Of a DNA stretch of 41,303 nt, positions 28,841-35,900 are shown one piece after another. Each line of letters opens with the position of its first letter. Position 1 is the stretch's first letter. Source of the stretch: a virus; IMG/VR virus record IMGVR_UViG_3300035698_003456, positions 1 to 41,303 of that record. One strand, written 5' to 3'. The position numbers and the translations under genes were made by a program. A model generated the notes under the pieces. That model was not told the DNA's origin. It saw nothing but the letters and a program-made list of their open reading frames with translations, and did no database searches.

Positions 28841-29462
28841 TCTTAGCCCAGACCAAGCGTTTGAGTTATTGGGTAAACCACATCCGGTGGTTTTGGAGAT
28901 TGGCGCTAATGACGGTGAAGACAGCGCTCGTTTCGTGGAACGTGGAGCCAGGCTACTTGCCTTTGAACCGGACCCGCGGGCGGCAGCCAAGTGGCGCGAG
29001 CGAATTGGGGAGAGGCCCAACGCATGTCTCTTTGAGTATGCGATATCCAACCATGACGGCACGGCGACATTTTATCAGTCGGGCGGGCAGCCGCCAAACC
29101 GTCCCGACGTGGACGACTGGGACAAGAGCGGGTCGCTGTGCAAGCCGACTGGGCACTTGTCCTATTCGCCCTGGTGCCACTTCGACAACGAAATTGTGGT
29201 ATGTACTAGCAAACTGGATTCCTGTACGGAACATTGGGGCTGTCCCCTGATAGATTTAATCTGGATGGATGTGCAGGGTGCCGAAGGGGAAGTGCTAAAG
29301 GGCGGCCAAGAGACGCTTCCCAAGGTACGATGGATTTACATGGAATGTCACGACCAAATCCTCTACGACGGGCAGTTGACTCAAACCGAACTGGAAGCCT
29401 TGATACCCGGATTCAAGTTACACACGAAGTTTTCTTATAACCTACTGTACGAAAGAGAGTAA
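28833..29462 (+). CDS. FkbM-type SAM methyltransferase 1
   Basis: 209 residues. VVLEIGANDGEDSARF (19-34) is the SAM-binding motif I, LLAFEPDPRA the acidic motif II, EYAISNHDG and LDSCTEHWG typical later blocks, and LIWMDVQGAEGEVLKGG the FkbM signature. The family usually O-methylates sugars or polyketides. Together with the neighbouring glycosyltransferases it probably caps or tailors a sugar. A central insertion (QPPNRPDVDDWDKSGSLCKP) is longer than usual. Confidence 0.85.
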   Translation: MSDLSPDQAFELLGKPHPVVLEIGANDGEDSARFVERGARLLAFEPDPRAAAKWRERIGERPNACLFEYAISNHDGTATFYQSGGQPPNRPDVDDWDKSGSLCKPTGHLSYSPWCHFDNEIVVCTSKLDSCTEHWGCPLIDLIWMDVQGAEGEVLKGGQETLPKVRWIYMECHDQILYDGQLTQTELEALIPGFKLHTKFSYNLLYERE

Positions 29463-29464
29463 AC

Positions 29465-30181
29465 GTGCGGAAATTTATCCCGAACCAGCATCTTGAGACT
29501 TCTTATCCGGTCAACCGCAACACGGTGAACTTGGTTATTTTCGGGGTGCCCAGATCGGCGAGTACCTTCACTTGGCAAGTGATGAGCGACATCTACGAAA
29601 AAGGGGTGATTCGCACGCATTGCTTCTTCGACATCTCGCCGGCCATTCCCGTGGTTTGCACGGTGCGCGATTGGCGGGATGCCATCGTGTCCTACTGGCG
29701 GTCCCATTATCCGGACGTAACCTGCATGGAGCAAGAAGACATTTACCAGTACGTGGCCCGTTATCAGGAGTTTATTTGGACCCTGCGAGCTTGGATGCAA
29801 GCCCACCCCAATTCTCCCGTGTTGCGTTATGAGAACACGATTGCTCACCCGGAATGCTTATTCAAGGTGGCAGAGGATTTGCGCGGCCCGCAGGTGACGC
29901 CCGAACGTCGCGAGACAATACTGGAGGCTCATAGTGTGCGGGTGAATCGAGCCATCGCTAATAATCTCAAAGTGCAGGACAGAAACACCCTTTTAGCACC
30001 AAGACACGTCCACGAAGCCGAGTCTGGCAAGTGGCGAGACTTCGTGGATGACAAAGGGGCCGCGCTGTTGACGGACTTGTTGCGAGAGGAACTAGAGGAA
30101 TGGGGGTATGATGCGAGTGATCCCAGTACCAAAAAGCCTACAGAACCGCAGCCAGCAAAGCCTAAGCCGGACGCGGGGTAG
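29465..30181 (+). CDS. PAPS-dependent sulfotransferase
   Basis: 238 residues from GTG 29465 (AGAGAG upstream). The 5'-phosphosulfate-binding loop is GVPRSASTF (27-35), and the 3'-phosphate-binding motif is TVRDWRDAIVSYW with R68 and S76. A C-terminal HVHEAESGKWRDFVDD fits the usual G-x-W-region of the family. It should transfer sulfate from PAPS to a hydroxyl or amino group, here most likely on a sugar made by the neighbouring enzymes. Residues 220-238 are a Pro/Lys-rich tail (KKPTEPQPAKPKPDAG). Phage-encoded sulfotransferases are uncommon. The host must supply PAPS, as no sulfate-activation genes are in the window. Confidence 0.82.
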   Translation: MRKFIPNQHLETSYPVNRNTVNLVIFGVPRSASTFTWQVMSDIYEKGVIRTHCFFDISPAIPVVCTVRDWRDAIVSYWRSHYPDVTCMEQEDIYQYVARYQEFIWTLRAWMQAHPNSPVLRYENTIAHPECLFKVAEDLRGPQVTPERRETILEAHSVRVNRAIANNLKVQDRNTLLAPRHVHEAESGKWRDFVDDKGAALLTDLLREELEEWGYDASDPSTKKPTEPQPAKPKPDAG

Positions 30182-30479
30182 AAATTGTGAAGAGGCGATG
30201 CTTGATTGGAAGGAAACCAAGCAAGCAAAGTCTTCGTGGACGTTTCTTCCCGTTACCTGGTGGATGAACGGTGTTCGGCAGCAGGTTCGCGAGCATCACA
30301 AGGAAATTCGAGCGGTTCCTGAAGTTCAGGACTTTCTCGACGGTCTGCCGCCGGGAAGATATGTCACGGTTGCCAGGGGAGATGACGGGCCTTACGAGCG
30401 ATTGCCAAGGGAAACGATAGTGTTTGGCGCGGACTGCGGGGATATTCCAGTGCCACTTTTGCCACCGGAAGCCAGATGA
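30108..30479 (+). CDS. Half-length paralogue of the next gene (exostosin N-terminal lobe)
   Basis: 123 residues. The start at 30108 is chosen because similarity to the next protein extends to it (IPVPKSLQNR vs IDVPNELQAK; RGRNCEE vs RGWNIEE), although this makes a 74-base overlap with the sulfotransferase. The core matches clearly: (F/Y)(L/V)PV-x-WW, R-x-VP-x-V-x-x-F, LP-x-x-R-x-x-TV-x-RG-x-DG-x-YE-x-x-PR-x-x-x-VF. It then stops, lacking the donor-binding half of GT47. It may be a non-catalytic partner or decaying duplicate. The stop overlaps the next ATG as ATGA. Confidence 0.7.
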   Translation: MMRVIPVPKSLQNRSQQSLSRTRGRNCEEAMLDWKETKQAKSSWTFLPVTWWMNGVRQQVREHHKEIRAVPEVQDFLDGLPPGRYVTVARGDDGPYERLPRETIVFGADCGDIPVPLLPPEAR

Positions 30480-31402
30480 TTATAGACGTTCCAAATGAAT
30501 TGCAAGCGAAGCGGATGTCACCCGGCATGGACCGGGGGCGGGGCTGGAATATCGAGGAACATTTTCACAATTGGTTGCGGGTCAATGCTGTTGATCCGCC
30601 AATGCCTTACGTGCCGGTGTACTGGTGGAATAATGCCATGGTCGGCTACTGTGAGAACCCACGAGAGGGATTCCGTCGTGTGCCGGCCGTGGAGCAATTC
30701 ATTGAGACGCTTCCCCGCGATCGGTGCTTTACCGTATCGCGAGGAGCGGACGGAATCTATGAGGACGTGCCCCGCAAGATGCTCGTGTTTTCCTCCGGGG
30801 GCACCGGAGACTTTGCCATTCCATTGCTGTGTGAGTTAGAGGAAGGACCAACGATGGATAAGACCGTGCTGGCATCGTTTGTGGGCAATCTCTCTCCGGG
30901 CGGCCCCGAGGAACCGCGCCCGGTTAGACGATCGAGTTCCAATCTCAACGGAGTGGGAACCCGCATACGGCGGAAAATGGCGGAAGCGTTCGAGGGGCAA
31001 AAGGACTGTGTGATTCGAGAACAGCACATGATGAGTTGGTCGTCAAGCGAAAGGGTTCGCCATCAGCAGTTCTGCGATATTGCCGCTTCAAGCTGGTTTG
31101 GATTGGCACCACGAGGTTACGGTAAGACAAGCTACCGGCTCTACGAGATGATGCACTTAGGGACCATACCAGTATACATCTACGATGAGCCGTGGCTGCC
31201 ATATCTGGATCAGTTGGATTGGCGGCGGATTGCCGTATTGTGTCACGAATCGGAATTGCCGGAACTGCCGGATCGTTTACGGGCGATTTCCATGGGCCAA
31301 CGCCAAGCGATGTTGGCTCGCGCCGGGGAATTGCTTGAAGATTACTTTACCCACGACGGCGTGTGCCGACAGATTATCCAATACATGGAGCAAATGGGAT
31401 GA
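30476..31402 (+). CDS. Exostosin-like (GT47) glycosyltransferase
   Basis: 308 residues. The N-terminal 115 residues are the lobe shared with the previous gene (YVPVYWWNNAM). The C-terminal half has the GT47/exostosin donor-lobe pattern: FCDIAASSWFGLAPRGYG, TSYRLYEMMHLGTIPVYIYD and a WRRIAVLCHESEL block. Exostosin-type enzymes transfer sugars such as glucuronate, galactose or GlcNAc; the donor here cannot be decided. Together with a sulfotransferase it brings to mind sulfated glycan synthesis. The stop overlaps the next start as ATGA. Confidence 0.78.
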   Translation: MIIDVPNELQAKRMSPGMDRGRGWNIEEHFHNWLRVNAVDPPMPYVPVYWWNNAMVGYCENPREGFRRVPAVEQFIETLPRDRCFTVSRGADGIYEDVPRKMLVFSSGGTGDFAIPLLCELEEGPTMDKTVLASFVGNLSPGGPEEPRPVRRSSSNLNGVGTRIRRKMAEAFEGQKDCVIREQHMMSWSSSERVRHQQFCDIAASSWFGLAPRGYGKTSYRLYEMMHLGTIPVYIYDEPWLPYLDQLDWRRIAVLCHESELPELPDRLRAISMGQRQAMLARAGELLEDYFTHDGVCRQIIQYMEQMG

Positions 31403-31941
31403 GCTTCCCTGTTGATGAAGCAAATAAACTCAGGCAAGAGTACGGATTGACGTGCTTCGTTGAATCCGGCACTGCCAACGGCCGCACAACCAAGCAGTGT
31501 GCCGAGTGGTTTCAAAAGCTGTGGACTATCGAGGTCAGCCCTCACGCATACGTCCGCGCGAGGCACACGCTCAAGGACTGCGAGAACGTGACCACTATGT
31601 TGGCGCAATCGGTTCACGCAATTCCCTTGATCCTTCCGCAACTGACTGGTCCAACGCTGTGGTGGTTGGATGGGCATTGGTCCGGTTCCGGGCCGCGGTA
31701 TGCAGTGGAATGCCCGCTCTTGAGGGAATTGCAGGAGATCGGCGGATTGCGCGAATCGGACGTGATCCTAATTGATGACGCCCGCTTGCTGATGAATCCG
31801 CCGGGCGACAATCATCGGCCGGAAGAGTGGCCGACATGGATGGACATGCAGGATATGTTGGAGGACTGGCCGGAAGAACCAGCGATGAGGCTTCTGGGAA
31901 ATGATACCCCCGACGATGTAATTGTATTGACGAAACCATGA
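31399..31941 (+). CDS. Class I SAM methyltransferase (TylF/Methyltransf_24-like)
   Basis: 180 residues from ATG 31399. CFVESGTANGRTTKQCAEWF is the SAM-binding loop, LWTIEVSPHAYVRARHTL the motif II region, TLWWLDGHWSGSG and VECPLLRELQEIGG the later blocks, and DVILIDDARLL the catalytic-side Asp pair. The pattern matches small O-methyltransferases of sugar and antibiotic clusters. It overlaps the genes on both sides by four bases, consistent with a single translational unit. Confidence 0.78.
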   Translation: MSFPVDEANKLRQEYGLTCFVESGTANGRTTKQCAEWFQKLWTIEVSPHAYVRARHTLKDCENVTTMLAQSVHAIPLILPQLTGPTLWWLDGHWSGSGPRYAVECPLLRELQEIGGLRESDVILIDDARLLMNPPGDNHRPEEWPTWMDMQDMLEDWPEEPAMRLLGNDTPDDVIVLTKP

Positions 31942-32624
31942 CCGATTTACTGAAACGCTTGGAGCCATTCCAACAAACCTATACCTATCGCGAGGTTGTC
32001 GCGCGGGACAATTACCGGATGCGGTTGATAGCATCTCCCGAGGCTATCTACGACATCGGGGCGAACCGCGGCATCTTTACTTTGTGGGCCAAGCATTGCC
32101 ATCCGAAAGCGGAGATAATCGCAGTTGAAGCCGATGCTGATAATTTTGCAACATTGGAAGGGGTCTGCCAGGGCATTGAGGGAGTCAACATTATGCACGC
32201 GGCATTGGGCAACGGCCCGATTTATCACCGCGTATCGGATGACCCGGGGAAGCATTGCTACCATTCAGAACAAGTGGGTTACAGTCGCGAATCGCTGGAG
32301 TCCTGCAAGTCGCTTCACCGGGTAAACGTAAGGGCCATATCTTTGGGCGAACTATTGCGGGACGAGAAGCGAAAGTATGCCTTGAAGATCGACGTGGAGG
32401 CCGCAGAGGGGGTGCTGCTTAACGATAGGCTGGCGGAAGTCGCGTTCCGTCGCGCGGAGTATGTGGCGATGGAGTTGCATTTCTGGGCGATGGAGAAGAG
32501 GCATAACGAAGAGGCGGCCACGGCTCGTTTGTGCTGGTTGGCACAGTTCCGCGACACTCACTGTTTGGAATTTCAGATGTGGAGGAGTGGCGGCATGGTC
32601 TGGATGACAAAGCGAGGAAAATAA
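31938..32624 (+). CDS. FkbM-type SAM methyltransferase 2
   Basis: 228 residues starting in the ATGA overlap. AIYDIGANRGIFTLWAKH is motif I, IIAVEADADNFATL motif II, and YALKIDVEAAEGVLLND the FkbM signature. The sequence is clearly different from FkbM methyltransferase 1 in the same island, so the two probably modify different positions. The stop overlaps the next start as TAATG. Confidence 0.82.
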   Translation: MTDLLKRLEPFQQTYTYREVVARDNYRMRLIASPEAIYDIGANRGIFTLWAKHCHPKAEIIAVEADADNFATLEGVCQGIEGVNIMHAALGNGPIYHRVSDDPGKHCYHSEQVGYSRESLESCKSLHRVNVRAISLGELLRDEKRKYALKIDVEAAEGVLLNDRLAEVAFRRAEYVAMELHFWAMEKRHNEEAATARLCWLAQFRDTHCLEFQMWRSGGMVWMTKRGK

Positions 32625-33541
32625 TGGGAGTTATCACGTTTTCGCAGTTCGGGCGGCACGGCCGCTGGGGAAACCAGCTTTGCCAATACGCCTTTCTGGC
32701 TTGCTATGCTCGCCGGTATGGATGCGAGTTGCAATTGCCTCCCTGGGTTGGCAATCATTTGCTGGATGCGGTGAATCCTCCAATAACGGCGCGGCTGCCG
32801 GCATACCGTGAGGTATTGTCGGATGGTCCGCACAGCCACCCGGTTGCGCCTGAAGGCGCGGAGATAGTCAATCACGAGTTCCGGGGATACGCTCAACACC
32901 ACACCGGCTGGTATAGCGAAGAGGAGCGGGACGCGGTACGGCTGTTGTTCGCACCATCAGGGGGCGCTTTGCAACAGGTGCAAGCGGCCACGGAGACGAT
33001 GGCACCGGATGAACATACATGGGTCGGTCTGCATTATCGCCTTGGGGATTATGGTCGGATGATCTTTCCGATTACTCCGCTGAACTGGTATCAAAAGTGG
33101 TTGGATTCACATTGGGAAGGGCTGGTGCGTCCCAAGCTGTTTATCGCCGCCGAAGACCCGAAGATCGTGGATGTCTTTCGCGAGTATGATCCAGTTACCA
33201 CAGCGGACCTCGGTGTTTCCCTCTCCGGCAAGCCAATGGATGGCTATTCGTACTTACGGCACGATCTGAAAGTTCGAGAGCCGTGGCAGATGGACTTCTT
33301 CCCCGACTGGTATCTGCTTTCGCGCTGCAATGTGATACTGGCACCCAACAGCACATTTTCGTTCACTGCGGCGATGTTGGCACCAAAGGTTCAATTGTGG
33401 CGGTCACATCTGCCAACACAGACGTTCCGCAAGATTGATCCGTGGGATGCCTGGCCGCTGCAACGCGATTGGGTGGAACATTATCCCGACGTATCTGGAA
33501 TCCGGCATCCAATGGGCAAGGAGAATCCACGATGGGATTAA
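32624..33541 (+). CDS. GT11-like (alpha-1,2-fucosyltransferase-type) glycosyltransferase
   Basis: 305 residues from ATG 32624. GRWGNQLCQYAFLACYARRYG (short form GRWGNQLCQYAF) is the typical GT11 N-terminus, VGLHYRLGDYG corresponds to the H-x-R-x-GD donor motif and LAPNSTFSFTAAMLA to the SNSSFSWW-type motif near the end. The second and third motifs deviate (Y for V/I, F for W), so the donor sugar may not be GDP-fucose. No GDP-fucose synthesis genes are in the window. Overlaps the next gene by ten bases. Confidence 0.75.
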   Translation: MGVITFSQFGRHGRWGNQLCQYAFLACYARRYGCELQLPPWVGNHLLDAVNPPITARLPAYREVLSDGPHSHPVAPEGAEIVNHEFRGYAQHHTGWYSEEERDAVRLLFAPSGGALQQVQAATETMAPDEHTWVGLHYRLGDYGRMIFPITPLNWYQKWLDSHWEGLVRPKLFIAAEDPKIVDVFREYDPVTTADLGVSLSGKPMDGYSYLRHDLKVREPWQMDFFPDWYLLSRCNVILAPNSTFSFTAAMLAPKVQLWRSHLPTQTFRKIDPWDAWPLQRDWVEHYPDVSGIRHPMGKENPRWD

Positions 33542-34293
33542 AAGTCACTGTTTGTTGCTGCACTTACCGTAGGCCGGTTCTACTGAGCCACATGATCGAG
33601 TGTTTTCAGCAGCAAAGCTACCAGAATCGGCACATGGTTATCCTCGACGATTCGCCCTGTGCCGTGGGAGCTTCCGGGGATCGGTGGGAAATCGTTACTT
33701 CGGCTCGTTTTCCCACACTGGGGGCGAAGCGGAATGCGTGCGCGGAAATGGCCTCGGATGATACCGACGCTTTGGTTGTCTGGGATGATGACGATCTGTA
33801 TTTTCCGTGGGCCTTGCAGGCGACGGCCGCCGCGTTGGAAAACGCCGATTGGAGCCGGCCGTCGGAGTTTTTGATGCTAGACGATGACTACAGATTGCAC
33901 AAACACGAAACTTTTAGCCGAGAGGATCGAAAAGATAAGTGCTGCCAATCGTCGTGGGGCATTCGCGTGGATACGTTTTGGAACGCGGGTGGATACGACA
34001 AGCAGTTGTCTATGGGGGAGGATAAGGCACTGGCTCTTGCAATCGAGGGGGCGGCGGAGTGTGATCCGATTACCCTTGGCTACGAGCCGTGGTACGTGTT
34101 TTCTCCGTACCATAATGTTCATTTGTCAGACCTGATTCAGGAGTATAATGATTTTGACGGGGGCGTGCGAAATTACCGGTTCGTTACCTTGGCAGCACTG
34201 AAAATGGAATCCGCGTTGCCGCGTGCAGAACAACGACCTTGGAAAACCGATTGGTACGGAGGCATGGATGCCACCCCGATTCAAAAAACGTGA
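33532..34293 (+). CDS. GT2-family glycosyltransferase
   Basis: 253 residues from ATG 33532 (AAGGAG at 33518). KVTVCCCTYRRPVLLSHMI is the GT-A start, MVILDDSP the donor-binding strand, GAKRNACAEMA the family helix and VVWDDDDLYFPWAL the D-x-D metal site. GGYDKQLSMGEDKALAL contains the ED catalytic region. It is a soluble enzyme. It closes the glycan island; its end overlaps the next virion gene by 26 bases, so the island is joined to the structural genes without a gap. Confidence 0.85.
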   Translation: MGLKVTVCCCTYRRPVLLSHMIECFQQQSYQNRHMVILDDSPCAVGASGDRWEIVTSARFPTLGAKRNACAEMASDDTDALVVWDDDDLYFPWALQATAAALENADWSRPSEFLMLDDDYRLHKHETFSREDRKDKCCQSSWGIRVDTFWNAGGYDKQLSMGEDKALALAIEGAAECDPITLGYEPWYVFSPYHNVHLSDLIQEYNDFDGGVRNYRFVTLAALKMESALPRAEQRPWKTDWYGGMDATPIQKT

Positions 34294-35896
34294 GTTACGG
34301 TTCCCGACCCGTGGCGTAGAACGCCGTCGCGAACACCGTGTCACCGTGGATTTTCAGCCGCCCTTCCCCTCGCCATGGGCGTGCAATGTTCGCCCGGAAG
34401 ATCATCTGGCCCGTCGCATTCGCGGCGGGTCTCGGCCGGGGCTGACCGAGTGGATGACCGACCTGAGCGGGCAGACAATCGCTGGGCTCGTCTCGATACC
34501 AATTGTCACGGAAGATGGGGCAGTCAATAAGCTGGCAGCGATTTCCGACGAAACCCTCGGCGTGTTTAGTGGAGGAGATTATTCCACCCCCACGGGACAA
34601 TTGCTGACGGGAGCCGGAGTCGTTATTCAAACCGAAGCCGAGGATGACATCTTAGTGGGCGCGGGAAGCGTGCCTGCGGGGAGTTTCAGCCAATGTACTC
34701 TTTTTGGTGCCGGACGAAGCGTATATGCAATCGCTTCCACGGGGTCAGTGACGCAAATGGACCTCACTACTGGAGCGGTCGATACCTTGACCGCCGAAGA
34801 CGGCACTGTTCCGGTGGACGCCACGCTCGGCTGCGCCTATCGAGCCCGCCTCGTGGTGGCAGGCGAAGACAACGCCATCTATATGTCCCGACAAGGCAAT
34901 CTTACCGATTGGGATTGTGGGGCCGACGTGGGCGACTCTGGCCGTCCGCTAGTGTTTCAACTTGCTGAAGCCGCCGAAATGGGGGCGCACCCAACCGCCC
35001 TGATTCCCTTTCACGATCAATCCTTATTGGCGGCAACCGAGTGGGGGCTGTGGCTATTGACCGGCGACCCGGCGGCCGACGGCGGACTGAGGAATATATC
35101 TCGCGGGATCGGCTGCCTGGGGCCGTCCGCGTGGTGCCACATCCTGGATGCGCAAGTGGGCGATACCCCCGTGCGGTATGCAGCGGTATTCCTGGGCAGC
35201 ACCGGGCTATGGATGGTGGCCTCCAGCGGGGACGGACTGCAATCACTCAGCGAGGATCGGTTGCCCGAAGAGTTGCGCGACGTGGATACGTCTACCACCA
35301 CGGTATCGCTCATCTACTCTCCGGCGGAACGCGGCATATACATCTTCCTCACGCCCGAGTCGGGGATAGGCACGCATTTCTTTTTCGATCTGGTTCGGAA
35401 GGGCTTTTGGCCGGAACGCTTTCAGTCTACCCACCAACCGCTGACGACTGCCTGGCACGAGGGGAAGGTGTTGCTGGCCGGTTCCGACGGGACGATTCGC
35501 TACGTGGGCGGCGACGACGACGACGGGGAAAACATCGAAAGCCATGTGTTGATCGGCCCCATGAGAATGGCGGGCCCGGACACGTTCGGCCTGCTGACGC
35601 GAATACACGGCATGGTCGCGGCCAGCAGCGGAACCGTGACGTGGCGAATCATTACCGGCGAAACAGCCGAGCAGGCATGTGACCGGGGGAAGCTCGCCAT
35701 CGAAGCCTACCAGGACGAAGATATTGCCGGGGCGGAAAAATATACGTCTTCGGGGGCGACTTGGGGGGCGGGCAGGGCGAACACTCGCTATCCGCGGGTT
35801 CGCGGAATGTGGATGTGTGTTTGGTTGAGGGCAACCACCCAGTGGGCTTACGAGAACATTACAATCGAGTCCCGCGAAGCGGGAAATTGGAGATAA
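34268..35896 (+). CDS. Beta-propeller-like tail protein (tail nozzle/stabiliser type)
   Basis: 542 residues from ATG 34268 (GGAGG shortly upstream). After a basic N-terminus (RFKKRELRFPTRGVERRRE) the sequence shows repeated four-strand units: SVYAIASTGSVTQMDLTTGA, ARLVVAGEDNAIYMSRQGN, QSLLAATEWGLWLLTGDP, TTVSLIYSPAERGIYIFLTP and GKVLLAGSDGTIRYVGGD. This looks like a propeller, as in podovirus tail nozzle proteins. It ends in a beta segment (WAYENITIESREAGNWR). Together with the adaptor-like gene it is the main reason to think of a short-tailed particle. Confidence 0.68.
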   Translation: MPPRFKKRELRFPTRGVERRREHRVTVDFQPPFPSPWACNVRPEDHLARRIRGGSRPGLTEWMTDLSGQTIAGLVSIPIVTEDGAVNKLAAISDETLGVFSGGDYSTPTGQLLTGAGVVIQTEAEDDILVGAGSVPAGSFSQCTLFGAGRSVYAIASTGSVTQMDLTTGAVDTLTAEDGTVPVDATLGCAYRARLVVAGEDNAIYMSRQGNLTDWDCGADVGDSGRPLVFQLAEAAEMGAHPTALIPFHDQSLLAATEWGLWLLTGDPAADGGLRNISRGIGCLGPSAWCHILDAQVGDTPVRYAAVFLGSTGLWMVASSGDGLQSLSEDRLPEELRDVDTSTTTVSLIYSPAERGIYIFLTPESGIGTHFFFDLVRKGFWPERFQSTHQPLTTAWHEGKVLLAGSDGTIRYVGGDDDDGENIESHVLIGPMRMAGPDTFGLLTRIHGMVAASSGTVTWRIITGETAEQACDRGKLAIEAYQDEDIAGAEKYTSSGATWGAGRANTRYPRVRGMWMCVWLRATTQWAYENITIESREAGNWR

Positions 35897-35900
35897 GGCA

